DNA of 64,000 nt from an uncultured Mucilaginibacter sp. Lineage in GTDB: Bacteria; Bacteroidota; Bacteroidia; Sphingobacteriales; Sphingobacteriaceae. The stretch is taken from the NCBI GenBank assembly GCA_903866915.1, contig CAIPPO010000080.1, positions 1 through 64,000 on the forward strand. The letters are read 5' to 3'. A model generated the notes under the pieces. The model did not search any database and was not told the origin of the DNA. It saw nothing but the letters and a program-made list of their open reading frames with translations. Below are positions 53,800 through 62,389 of this stretch, piece after piece. Position 1 is the stretch's first letter; every line of letters begins with the position of its first letter. Both the position numbers and the translations under genes were made by a program.

Positions 53800-54528
53800 A
53801 TGAAATTGATATCAAGAACTATTTTCGCTTGCCTGGTAATTACGGGTATTTCCTATAGTGTAGCCGCCCCCTCAGCAACGGCACAGCAAAAAACTGAGGA
53901 CCGGCATTTGTCGGGTTTCCATGCCCTGGAGGTAGGTGGGCCATTTGATGTTAAACTAACGCAAGGTTCGACCGAATCGGTAAGAGTTGAAGCACCTGAA
54001 GAAGTGATCGGTCGGATTACCACCGAAGTTAGTAACGGGGTGCTCAAAGTTTACAATAAACATAACGAATCCTTTCATTGGGGCGATGCATTTCATCACC
54101 GCAAAATATTGGTATATGTCACCGTCAAGGACATCAATAGCATCGGGGTTACCGGGTCAGGTGATGTTGCCTTTACCGAAGGTATTCATGCCGATAAACT
54201 AACCTTGCATGTTTCCGGCTCCGGCGATGTAAACGGTATGCTGGAAGTGAAATATCTGGAAGCGGGAATTTCAGGTTCGGGCGATGTTAAACTTTCGGGG
54301 CATGCAGATAATACTCAGATCAGAATCAGCGGCTCGGGCGACTACAGCGCACGCGGCCTACACACCGCTAATACAACTGTTCACATTAGCGGATCAGGAG
54401 ATGCTTCGGTTTACGCTACCAACAAACTGGACGCATCAGTATCTGGTTCGGGCGATATCAGCTACGGAGGCAGCCCGAAAAGCGTTTTCAAATCGAAATC
54501 TGGTAGTGGCGATATTGGCGGTGATTGA
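53800..54528 (+). CDS. GIN-domain (DUF2807) exported protein
   Basis: The start at 53800 (MKLISRTIFACLVITGISYS) is preferred over 53722; about 242 aa with a signal peptide. The GIN domain (about 40-240, DUF2807) begins FHALEVGGPFDVKLTQGSTE and has repeated SGSGD turns, at about ten-to-twenty-residue spacing, of a right-handed beta-solenoid (GSGDVNGML, SGSGDVKLSG, SGSGDYSARG, SGSGDASVYA, SGSGDISYGG). A putative autotransporter-adhesin-like or surface-associated protein; function unproven. Confidence 0.9.
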   Translation: MKLISRTIFACLVITGISYSVAAPSATAQQKTEDRHLSGFHALEVGGPFDVKLTQGSTESVRVEAPEEVIGRITTEVSNGVLKVYNKHNESFHWGDAFHHRKILVYVTVKDINSIGVTGSGDVAFTEGIHADKLTLHVSGSGDVNGMLEVKYLEAGISGSGDVKLSGHADNTQIRISGSGDYSARGLHTANTTVHISGSGDASVYATNKLDASVSGSGDISYGGSPKSVFKSKSGSGDIGGD

Positions 54529-54555
54529 GAAAATTGCCCAACAAACTTTTTAAAC

Positions 54556-54585
54556 AAAAATGCCGCGATTTTCGCGGCATTTTTG
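54556..54585. terminator. Bidirectional terminator
   Basis: AAAAATGCCGCGA / TCGCGGCATTTTT, a 13-bp stem with a 3- to 4-nt loop, flanked by A on the left and T on the right. It lies between the convergent stops of the GIN-domain gene and the 54608-55633 gene. Confidence 0.9.
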
Positions 54586-54607
54586 TTTAGGGACCAAATT
54601 GGTTTGT

Positions 54608-55633
54608 TCAAAAACTTGCCAGTTTCCTTCGGCCTAAATCATAAGTCACCCTGAAAACTTCCTGATTACTGGTATAGCCCGGTGTGCGGTGAATACTCAA
54701 CACAAATTTACCGGTTAAACCTTTCGCATTGAAGGCATTCCACATCAGGTCCAGGCGATTGTAAAATCGTTTGGTGTAAAATGCATCTGCATAGGTAAGT
54801 CCTTTACCCGGTTGCCCGTCATAAAATTCATCGTGAACAGCAAAATGCCCGAAACCTGCATAAATATCTAACATAAACCCAGACGAGGACTGCCATCCGT
54901 TCAACCCTCTTTCACGGTCTAAAGTAACGAGTGTTCCTGCGCCTATCGTAAGCGAATCCAGCAGTTTTTGCCTGCGGCTTAAATCAATGCCCATTAGCAC
55001 CTGCGCTCCGCCGTTCTCTACAATATGATCGTCCGGAAGCAATATCGCCGCGCCGGCGTCATGCAGTAAAACGGCATAATGAGTAATGTATAACGGGGCA
55101 TTCAAGCAAGGTATCCATTTGCCGTAGGAGCCAAATAAAAATTCTTCGCGCTGCGTATTGGTTTGCCGGCTCATCCAGTCGATCCAGCCTGTTTCCATCA
55201 AATGTGGTGAATGATATTGTGCAAGCAAGCCCTCTACATTGGGGCGATAATACATCATAGTATCGTTTAACAACGCGCGGGGATATTGAGACACTGTACC
55301 ATCCCGTGGAAACTCACCACCAAAAAAGTTCCAGCTTTTGCCTTTAAAATTGTAGTAGGCAATAGGGTTTGCATTAAGAAAATACGGTTGAGCGCCAAAT
55401 TCGTGGATGGCATTGGTGCCTACTACAAAACGATTCATCGAATCAATATTCAACCCAAAACTTAATGCGGTACGGGTACCCGAATAGGTTCTTGATCGTG
55501 CTACAAAATCTTTATACTCGCGGTTATCTAAAAAACCAAGTCCGGTAAAATCAACATCCAGTGTCGTTTGCGCTACTAACTTTGCACTCGAAATAAGGAC
55601 GAAAAGTAGAATCAGGTAGAGCTTTTTGATCAT
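54608..55633 (-). CDS. Exported protein, probable outer-membrane barrel, unknown function
   Basis: 341 aa with a signal peptide (MIKKLYLILLFVLISSAKLVAQ). The mature part is rich in aromatic beta-strands (TLDVDFTGLGFLDNREYKDF, FGAQPYFLNANPIAYYNFKG) and ends in a C-terminal strand RVTYDLGRRKLASF. A beta-barrel is likely, but no DUF is recognised with confidence. The start lies 10 bp after the GT39 stop, so the two form an operon. Confidence 0.75.
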   Translation of the reverse strand: MIKKLYLILLFVLISSAKLVAQTTLDVDFTGLGFLDNREYKDFVARSRTYSGTRTALSFGLNIDSMNRFVVGTNAIHEFGAQPYFLNANPIAYYNFKGKSWNFFGGEFPRDGTVSQYPRALLNDTMMYYRPNVEGLLAQYHSPHLMETGWIDWMSRQTNTQREEFLFGSYGKWIPCLNAPLYITHYAVLLHDAGAAILLPDDHIVENGGAQVLMGIDLSRRQKLLDSLTIGAGTLVTLDRERGLNGWQSSSGFMLDIYAGFGHFAVHDEFYDGQPGKGLTYADAFYTKRFYNRLDLMWNAFNAKGLTGKFVLSIHRTPGYTSNQEVFRVTYDLGRRKLASF

Positions 55634-55642
55634 ATTTTTAAT

Positions 55643-57358
55643 TTATTCAACATTCAATTTAATGATCCTGCTGTTTTTACTTCCCGGAAACGGGTCGGTT
55701 CGCAGGGAAAAAAGCAGGTTGTAATTCCCTTTTAGTAACGGCGCGGTAAACTTAAAACTATAAAGTTTGCTTTCACCGGGTTTTAGCGTAATAAGGTGAA
55801 AATCTGATCCCGACGCCTGTACCGATTGCCCATCAATACCCTTAAAAATACAGGCCTCAAGTACCACCTGGTGTTTATAGCCCTTATCGCTGAAACTGAT
55901 CGGATAGCTGTAAGTATTGGTGATACTAAGATTCAGCGACAACTTTGCGCCGGTTTTGACGCTATATTGGTATTGCGGTAATTCAATTTTTACTTGTTGG
56001 TAGGTACGCAGGTCATTTACCCAACCGGCATACCAGGTGCCGGCCGGGGTGAGCAGGGTATCGGTAGTAATACCTTTAACCGCATTGCGCAGCACAAAAT
56101 AGGCTTTCTGTTGCTGAAAACCCTCTTCTATCGGCCAGATATCAAACTGCGTAAGCCGGTAATTGCGGTTATCGTAGGCAAACCCTCTGGAGCTATTGGT
56201 ATAAAAATCATATTTCGAGGGGTTCTGGAATCCCTCATTAAAGATCACGTAGTTATCACCTGCTTTTTGGCGGATTATGCGGGTCCATTCACGGTAACCA
56301 AACTGGCTTTTTATTTGGCCAACCATGCGAATCAAAGGTGAAGAGGTAATAATCAATACCCGGATAGTGATTACAAATAGTGTATTTACAACCGCCAGGC
56401 GGGTAACCCATGGGCGCCAGTTACCACCCTGCCTGAAGGCGATGAGCGCCAGTATAACCAATGGCGCAAAACCGATCAAAGTCCACTGGGGTTGCACCTC
56501 GCCGCGGAAACTGCTGATGAGGAAAAACAGGAAGGTACCCCCGGCGTTAACCATCAAACAGCGGATAAACCGGTCCTCCACCTTTACCCGGGTAACCTGG
56601 TAAAACCAAAGCCAGCCAATTAGCGGGCCAGCCATCAATATCTGCGCCGGAAAATAGGTCCAGGTTTGGTCGAAATTGTAGTGATCGGTGGTTTGTTCGA
56701 AAAGGTGATAGTTGACTGAGGGATACCCATGATTTGCCTGCCACAAAATATGCGGCAGATAAAGCGCAACCGAAGCCATCAAAATCAACCAGAATGTTTT
56801 TCGTTTGAACAAGGTCAGGTCCGAAAGCACGGTAAAGCCAACCAATAGGATACCATGGTATTTGCTGTACAACAACCCGGCGATAATTAGCGCCAGCAGC
56901 AGGGCCCATTTGATATGATCCTCGTCCGAATATTTCTGGTAAATAAAATAAAACAGCACAGTAAACAGAAACAGCGGCGCATCCGGTGTCACCATAAACC
57001 CGTAGAGGTTAAAAATAAACACGCCCGAAGCCATTAAAATGAACCATTTAGCCTCGGCACCATATTTTTTTACAATGAGCCAAAGCAGGTACAACGATAC
57101 GGTGCTCGAAAGCACGGTTACCATACGCACCCCAAATTCCGAATGTATGATGCTATCCCCGGCGCGGATAAAAAGCGCGACCATGGGCGGGTGATCGAAA
57201 TAACCCCAGTCGAGGTAGCGGGAGTAGAGCCAGTAATAGGCCTCATCGGCGTGGATCTCGGCCGTTATGGCCTGCACAACATTCAGCAAAGTCCAGCCCG
57301 CAAGGAAATACCAGATCAGTTTATCGGTATTCTTTTTATTTTTCAGAGCTGCTGGCAT
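55643..57358 (-). CDS. GT39-family (PMT/ArnT-like) glycosyltransferase
   Basis: 571 aa integral membrane protein with about ten to eleven TM helices. N-terminal loop has ITAEIHADEAYYWLYSRYLDW, HPPMVALFIRAGD and VTPDAPLFLF, matching the acidic first-loop motif of PMT_2/ArnT enzymes that use polyprenyl-phosphate sugars. A C-terminal periplasmic beta domain (about 410-571; YSVKTGAKLSLNLSITNTYS) is present. It modifies lipid A or another glycan outside the membrane. Operon with the downstream 54608-55633 gene. Confidence 0.9.
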   Translation of the reverse strand: MPAALKNKKNTDKLIWYFLAGWTLLNVVQAITAEIHADEAYYWLYSRYLDWGYFDHPPMVALFIRAGDSIIHSEFGVRMVTVLSSTVSLYLLWLIVKKYGAEAKWFILMASGVFIFNLYGFMVTPDAPLFLFTVLFYFIYQKYSDEDHIKWALLLALIIAGLLYSKYHGILLVGFTVLSDLTLFKRKTFWLILMASVALYLPHILWQANHGYPSVNYHLFEQTTDHYNFDQTWTYFPAQILMAGPLIGWLWFYQVTRVKVEDRFIRCLMVNAGGTFLFFLISSFRGEVQPQWTLIGFAPLVILALIAFRQGGNWRPWVTRLAVVNTLFVITIRVLIITSSPLIRMVGQIKSQFGYREWTRIIRQKAGDNYVIFNEGFQNPSKYDFYTNSSRGFAYDNRNYRLTQFDIWPIEEGFQQQKAYFVLRNAVKGITTDTLLTPAGTWYAGWVNDLRTYQQVKIELPQYQYSVKTGAKLSLNLSITNTYSYPISFSDKGYKHQVVLEACIFKGIDGQSVQASGSDFHLITLKPGESKLYSFKFTAPLLKGNYNLLFSLRTDPFPGSKNSRIIKLNVE

Positions 57359-57925
57359 GACGACAAATGTAATTATTAGTCCGGAAGTCCGTGAAACTCC
57401 GCGTAAGTCCGGAAGATTAATTTGAAGTAGATGGCGTAAAAAAGCTGTTCAAAGGCACCAGGTGTTCACTAAAAACACCTGTTTTATGCCTGTTCTCACC
57501 CGAAAACACCTTGTGCGAGAGCCGTTTATGCCTGCTTTTAGGCCTAAAGATGTCCGGTGCAAATACCTCTTTTGTTGTATCACCTTGTTGGCCAGCCGCT
57601 TAAGTGTTCAAATCGACCCCGCTGACCGGAAATTGCAAATACCTGAAAGTCAACACCTAACAGTCCAAAATACCGGAAAATGTCCGATGCCAATTTTTGT
57701 CTGGCGTTATTGATTCATTATCAACGTATTACACAAAATTCAACCGGTAATTTTTGGTACCCGCTAACGTTCTGGCTTTCAAGGTACATTTGAAATAAAA
57801 ACAGGGTTTTGGACTGTGCCATTTCCAGTGAAATTTTCGATTTTTTGTTAGTTATTGTGAATGAGGATTTTAAGCGTTCATTTTGGTGCTTTCGATCGGG
57901 CATCAGTCTTGATTGTAAGTGAAGC

Positions 57926-57975
57926 TGTAAGCGGGACGCTTACACTTTTTGTGGTTCAAGCGAGACGCTTGAACC
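57926..57975. repeat. Two tandem hairpins with AAGCG/CGCTT cores
   Basis: TGTAAGCG-GGA-CGCTTACA (57926-57944) and GGTTCAAGCG-AGA-CGCTTGAACC (57953-57975) are each perfect inverted repeats, 8- and 10-bp arms, with 3-nt loops and the same core. They are separated by 8 bp. Confidence 0.8.
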
Positions 57976-58090
57976 GGCGGCAACCAAGGTTAGGCGTTAA
58001 AGGTTTCTCGGTCGCCCCCCTGCAGGGCCCGACCCGCTCTCTCGAAATGACATCGCTTGTTATTGGCTTATTCGCCCCCCCAAAAGCAAA

Positions 58091-58498
58091 CGGCCCCGTG
58101 CGATACCTTCTCCTGAGTATCAGGGGAAGGAGGAGGTTGGGGTCACAGAAAATCAACCCGGATAAAAGCCTAAAGGCATACCTTGCGATTGCCACGTCGC
58201 CCCTGGCGCCCTAACCTACGCAGCTCCTCGCAACGACACCATTTTTTAAAAACATCCGACAATTACGGCCCCGTGCGATACCTTCCCCTGAGCATCAGGG
58301 GAAGGAGGAGGTTGGGGTCACGAAAATCAACCCGGATACAAGCCTAAAGGCATACCTTGCGATTGCCACGTCGCCCCTTGCGCCCTAATTTACGCAGCTC
58401 CTCGCAACGACACCATTTTTTAAAAACATCCGACAATTACGGCCCCGTGCGATACCTTCCCCAAAGCATCAGTGGAAGGAGGAGGTTGGGGTCACGAA
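58091..58498. repeat. 175-bp tandem direct repeats (two full units plus a partial)
   Basis: Unit 1 (58091-58265), unit 2 (58266-58439) and a partial unit (58440-58498) are nearly identical. Each begins CGGCCCCGTGCGATACCTTC, contains GGAGGAGGTTGGGGTCAC, then a GCATACCTTGCGATTGCC...CGCAGCTCCTCGCAACGA segment and ends ACATCCGACAATTA. The first module is shared with the copy at 50091. The second module resembles the widespread Bacteroidota repeat phrased ...TCGTTGCGAGGAG... on the reverse strand. Confidence 0.9.
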
Positions 58499-60706
58499 TC
58501 ACCTCCCCAGCCCAAAAGCCACATAGCTATCCCCGGATTTTGTCCCCAGCTTACCCCCACCGCAAGCGATCACCAGGTATTGCTGGCCTTCCACCTCGTA
58601 CATGGCCGGGGTGGCAAAACCTGCTGCCGGTAACTGGTATTGCCATAGCAATTTGCCCGTGCGTTTGTTAAAGGCACGCATCTTACCATCTTTGGTTGCA
58701 GCAATAAACAACAAGCCACCAGCAGTAACTACCGGACCGCCATAATTTTCGGTGCCGGTTATACGGCCGGGTGCGGCAAGAGCAGGATCGTCTCCGAGTG
58801 GTATCCGCCATAACATTTTGCCGGTATTCAAATTAATGGCATTGAGCGTACCCCAGGGTGGTGCAATTGCAGGGTAGCCTTCCCTACTCAGGAATTTGTT
58901 ATAGCCCGCCATTTGGTAAGGTATATCAAGGTAGGGGTCATCCGCTTTATGCTCGGGGATAAAAGCAGTTTTTTCAGCTTCGGTATTGCTGGTAATAAAG
59001 GCGATAATTGCTTTAGCCTGCTGGGCCGATAATTGTTTAAACGATGGCATCATCCGGCGACCGCCTTTGAGCAGGTCTGCTATCTGCTGATCTTTGTATT
59101 TGTTTTGAACGTTGATCAGCGAAGGGTAATTGCCACTGCCTTTTCTTTCAGGACCATGGCAACCAAGGCAATTGGCCCTGTAAAGCCGCTCTCCTGCCTG
59201 TGCAAAATTCTCGGGACTTTGTGGCGCTTTTTGCGTAGCCTCGATGGTCATGATCCAGGCCATTTCGTTGGCGTTGATATAGATAATGCCGGTAGTTGGG
59301 TCGTAAGCCGGGCCGCCCCATTCGGCTCCGCCATCAAAACCCGGCAAAATAACCGATGGCTTTTTGCCCGGCGGCAAAAACATACTCCCGTAGCGGTAAG
59401 TTTTTAATCGCCGCAACACTTCGGCTTTGGAGCTATCAGACAAATAGGGGTTGATATCCTTTTCGGTTAGCGTTTGCCGTGCATAAGGCACCGGCAGTTG
59501 CGGGACTGGCTGTGTAGGCCATGGCTTCTCCCCTTTCAGATCAGATGTACTTTGTACCGGCATTTCCTTCACAGGGAACAGCGGCTTGCCGGTTTCCCGG
59601 TCGAGCACGAAAATAAAACCGTGCTTGGTAGGCTGTGCCAGGGCATCAATATCCCGACCGTCTTTTTTGATGGTGACCAAAACCGGTGCCGTTGGTAAGT
59701 CTTTGTCCCACATATCGTGGTGAATAACCTGGTAATGCCATATCAGCTTGCCCGTTTCGGCATTCAGTGCCAGCACACAATTGGCAAAAAGGCCCGCACC
59801 AAGTCGTTTGCCGCCCCAAAAATCGTAAGCAGCCGAGCCTGTTGGGGCAAAGAGTATACCGCGCTGTTCATCCATGCTGAAACCGGCCCAGCTATTGGCC
59901 GAACCTACGTGTTTATAGGCGGCGGTATCTTCCCAGGTTTCGTAGCCTTTTTCGCCGGGATAAGGGATGGTATGAAACACCCATTTCAGTTTGCCTGTCC
60001 GCACATCATAAGCACGGATATGGCCGGGTGCCGCATCGGCGGTTTCGTTAACGCGACTACCAATAATATACAGATCTTTGTAAATAATACCCGGCGAGGT
60101 GGCCGTTACGTACAGCTGGCTAGCATTGCGTCCAAGATCGTTATGCAGGTCAATTTTGCCCTGCTTGCCAAAACTGCCAATCGGCTTGCCATCATCTGCA
60201 TTTACCGCGTAAACAAATGACCCGGCGCAGTAGAGCACCCGACGGTCGCTACCACTCTCCCAGTAGGTTACACCGCGGTTATTGTTCATCCCAAAATTTG
60301 CAGGTGATGAATTTTTATTGCCTGCCGGATCAAATACCCATTTTTCGCGACCCGTTGCGGCATTAAGGGCAAACAGGCGTAATTTAGGTGTGGTACCATA
60401 CAGGATACTGTCGATCACGATCGGACTGCATTGTATCTGCGAATGTGCAGCTATATCGGCATCGTGGGTATGGTATTCCCAGGCTACCTGCAGTTTATCT
60501 ACATTAGACGTATCAACTTGACTTAGAACCGAATAATGCTGAACTTTTTTTGATCCGCCGGAAACCCGCCAGGTAGTGTCGGCAAGACCAGGGTAATATT
60601 TTGGTTTTGCCACCAGGCGGGTGTTGTTATTACCACTACGGCATGACCACACAAGCAATGCCAGTCCGGATAAAAAAAATAGAAGATACCTGGAAGATCG
60701 CAGCAT
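58499..60706 (-). CDS. PQQ-binding propeller dehydrogenase with internal cytochrome c domain
   Basis: 735 aa with a lipobox (LLVWSC, Cys22), so probably an inner- or outer-membrane lipoprotein. The eight-blade PQQ propeller spans about 50-490 and continues about 600-735 (GHIRAYDVRTGKLKWVFHT, EWGGPAYDPTTGIIYINAN, GTLNAINLNTGKMLWRIPLG, YLVIACGGGKLG). Between them sits a c-type heme domain with CLGCH (Cys513, Cys516, His517) and Met in RRMMPSFKQL (552-553). Resembles membrane quinoprotein glucose/polyol dehydrogenases that pass electrons to a quinone or cytochrome. No pqq biosynthesis genes are visible here. Confidence 0.92.
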   Translation of the reverse strand: MLRSSRYLLFFLSGLALLVWSCRSGNNNTRLVAKPKYYPGLADTTWRVSGGSKKVQHYSVLSQVDTSNVDKLQVAWEYHTHDADIAAHSQIQCSPIVIDSILYGTTPKLRLFALNAATGREKWVFDPAGNKNSSPANFGMNNNRGVTYWESGSDRRVLYCAGSFVYAVNADDGKPIGSFGKQGKIDLHNDLGRNASQLYVTATSPGIIYKDLYIIGSRVNETADAAPGHIRAYDVRTGKLKWVFHTIPYPGEKGYETWEDTAAYKHVGSANSWAGFSMDEQRGILFAPTGSAAYDFWGGKRLGAGLFANCVLALNAETGKLIWHYQVIHHDMWDKDLPTAPVLVTIKKDGRDIDALAQPTKHGFIFVLDRETGKPLFPVKEMPVQSTSDLKGEKPWPTQPVPQLPVPYARQTLTEKDINPYLSDSSKAEVLRRLKTYRYGSMFLPPGKKPSVILPGFDGGAEWGGPAYDPTTGIIYINANEMAWIMTIEATQKAPQSPENFAQAGERLYRANCLGCHGPERKGSGNYPSLINVQNKYKDQQIADLLKGGRRMMPSFKQLSAQQAKAIIAFITSNTEAEKTAFIPEHKADDPYLDIPYQMAGYNKFLSREGYPAIAPPWGTLNAINLNTGKMLWRIPLGDDPALAAPGRITGTENYGGPVVTAGGLLFIAATKDGKMRAFNKRTGKLLWQYQLPAAGFATPAMYEVEGQQYLVIACGGGKLGTKSGDSYVAFGLGR

Positions 60707-60945
60707 TTCTTGAACAATTTAGGAAAATGGTTGGATACTAAAATACAGTATTTTTTTCAATGCGAACCGGTATGCTGACAGGCAAACCCAGAGAGGCATC
60801 ATATGCCTCTTTATCCCGGGTAACAACAATTTTTTTAACAGGTAACAGGCTGTTGATTATATTTTTTCAGCGTTCAAAAAATCTTATAAATATTCAGGAT
60901 ATTCGTTGCCTAACGTATCTTATACGAAACGCTAAAACGATACCT

Positions 60946-61401
60946 ATGAACGCACAGATCGACACCTTAAAAAAAGTAAGAACATTTTTATTAGCCAGCA
61001 TCAGCGACCTCAGCCCCGAACAACTCAATAAGATACCGGCCGGCTTCAACAATAATATCGCCTGGAATCTGGGCCACCTGGTTGCTACCATGCAGGGAAT
61101 TTGCTATAAAAGGGGTGGCTTAACTGCCAATATCAGCGAAGAGTTTTGGGAAAAGTACCGCTCTGGCAGTAAACCTGATGGCGATTTGAGTGCAGAGGAA
61201 ATAGAAAACATTAAAACCCTGTTTGCAAATGACCCGGATCAGTTAGCAGTCGATTATGACCAACAGCTATTCGGCGGATATTCTTCCTGGTCGACCCGCT
61301 ATGACGTCGCTATCGATAATATAGATGATGCACTTAAATTTTTACTCTACCACGAGGGCTTGCATGCCGGCGCCATTGGTACTTTGAAACGGTTGGTTTA
61401 G
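60946..61401 (+). CDS. DinB-family protein
   Basis: The ATG at 60946 (MNAQIDTLKKVRTFLLASIS) is preferred over 60760; about 151 aa. Four-helix-bundle DinB/YfiT-like metal site with His residues in NIAWNLGHLVATMQG and LLYHEGLHAGAIGTLKR. Members act as thiol-dependent transferases in some bacteria; function here is unknown. Monocistronic. Confidence 0.9.
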   Translation: MNAQIDTLKKVRTFLLASISDLSPEQLNKIPAGFNNNIAWNLGHLVATMQGICYKRGGLTANISEEFWEKYRSGSKPDGDLSAEEIENIKTLFANDPDQLAVDYDQQLFGGYSSWSTRYDVAIDNIDDALKFLLYHEGLHAGAIGTLKRLV

Positions 61402-61558
61402 GTAAGCTGGGGTATTAAAAAAAAGCCAGCCGCTTCATTAACACAACCCTGCCCCTCTCAAGAGGGAAACCAAATGCTGCGGTGCTATGTTGACGTTTTG
61501 AAAGGTTAAACCTGGGTAGGATTCACTCCCATACTTGCGACAAAAAGACCAACACGCG

Positions 61559-61759
61559 TCAGTCTCTAAAATTTATCGAAAGGATATCAGCTCTGATTTC
61601 GTCAGGCAAAATATCGGTAATGATATGCAGGGTAACAGGTTCGCTCCACTTGACATAAACACAAGAAAATATATCCTGATTGTTTTTACTGAAAAAAGAC
61701 TTGTGTTTCTGCTGTATAGCGAGTAACTCAGCTACTAGGTGCTCTGGGTTGCTTGTCAT
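61559..61759 (-). CDS. Possible 66-aa hypothetical protein
   Basis: ATG start; composition looks protein-like (MTSNPEHLVAELLAIQQKHK, HIITDILPDEIRADILSINF), with no TM helix. A + strand frame overlaps it and looks less plausible. No family recognised; it could be a remnant or chance frame. Confidence 0.3.
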   Translation of the reverse strand: MTSNPEHLVAELLAIQQKHKSFFSKNNQDIFSCVYVKWSEPVTLHIITDILPDEIRADILSINFRD

Positions 61760-61884
61760 TATTGGTTATGTTCCGCAAATATGTAACAGACTTGCGACAA
61801 TTGAAAATATTCCACTACATCATTTATTGCTCAATGAATAAAAATACTGATCTATAATCCAAAAAGGCATCAATGATAAAATTA

Positions 61885-61935
61885 TAACCGGGCTGCAACG
61901 TTTAAAATACGCGGCAGGCCCGGTTAAAGGGTATA
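61885..61935 (-). terminator. Hairpin downstream of the OB-fold gene
   Basis: TAACCGGGCTGC pairs with GCAGGCCCGGTTA (one bulge) around a 17-nt loop. It lies about 35-85 bp past the operon's last stop. There is no strong T run, so this is a putative terminator. Confidence 0.4.
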
Positions 61936-61968
61936 AACAATAGTTGGCATTAATAGGCTGACAGAAAG

Positions 61969-62388
61969 TTATTCAGATTTCAAAACAACGGCATCATTTA
62001 AAACCACATCGCTCAAATAGCCGGTACATATTCCTTTGATCAGCATTTGGTTGCCATGTAGCTTACTGGCTTCGCCAGGTTTTAGGGTACAAAAGATATT
62101 GGCCATCGGATCGCCACTTTTTAAAGTGATGGTAGTATTACCCGCCTGGTCTTTTTCTTTTTTCAGAATGAGGCCTTGTATCTCGATCGCTTTGTTCAGG
62201 TACTTTTTGTTTGCACCGGCTTCATCGTTTTCATAGTCTTTAACAATTTGTCCTGCCTGAACAAACAAACCCTTTTCATCCGCTACATTGCGATGGTGCG
62301 TTTTTGAATAAACAAATACATAATACCAAACGCCGGCTGCCAGTAAACCCACCAGGGTTAATGCGCTCCCTAATATTTTTCTTTTCAT
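61969..62388 (-). CDS. OB-fold membrane-anchored protein (tRNA_anti-like)
   Basis: 139 aa. An N-terminal TM anchor (about 5-28, ILGSALTLVGLLAAGVWYYV) is followed by an OB-fold (about 60-139): KKYLNKAIEIQGLILKKEKD, TTITLKSGDPMANIFCTLKP, QMLIKGICTGYLSDVVLNDA. This matches the tRNA_anti-like group found next to YceI and DUF5777 genes. Probably periplasmic. It starts 2 bp after the DUF5777 stop, so translation is coupled. Confidence 0.85.
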   Translation of the reverse strand: MKRKILGSALTLVGLLAAGVWYYVFVYSKTHHRNVADEKGLFVQAGQIVKDYENDEAGANKKYLNKAIEIQGLILKKEKDQAGNTTITLKSGDPMANIFCTLKPGEASKLHGNQMLIKGICTGYLSDVVLNDAVVLKSE

Positions 62389-62389
62389 A

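Larger units (their letters stand above)
57359..58498. other. 1.14-kb non-coding, repeat-rich island
   Basis: Between the GT39 and PQQ-dehydrogenase genes. No convincing gene is found. It holds a GTCCGG repeat (57379-57415), a pair of hairpins with AAGCG-nnA-CGCTT cores (57926-57944, 57953-57975), and the 175-bp tandem repeats (58091-58498). The rest (about 57420-57900) shows no clear structure. Confidence 0.7.
61402..61968. other. 567-bp region between DinB-like and OB-fold genes
   Basis: Mostly AT-rich. It holds a possible 66-codon frame on the minus strand (61559-61759), a short hairpin CCTCTCAAGAGG near 61455-61470, and a long hairpin at 61885-61935. No RNA gene is recognised. Confidence 0.5.

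Noticed and set aside
57861-58214. Frames on both strands inside the repeat island
   Set aside because: They are made of hairpin and tandem-repeat DNA and overlap each other.
58091-58498. CRISPR-like array
   Set aside because: Units are 175 bp, without short repeats and unique spacers, and no cas genes are nearby.
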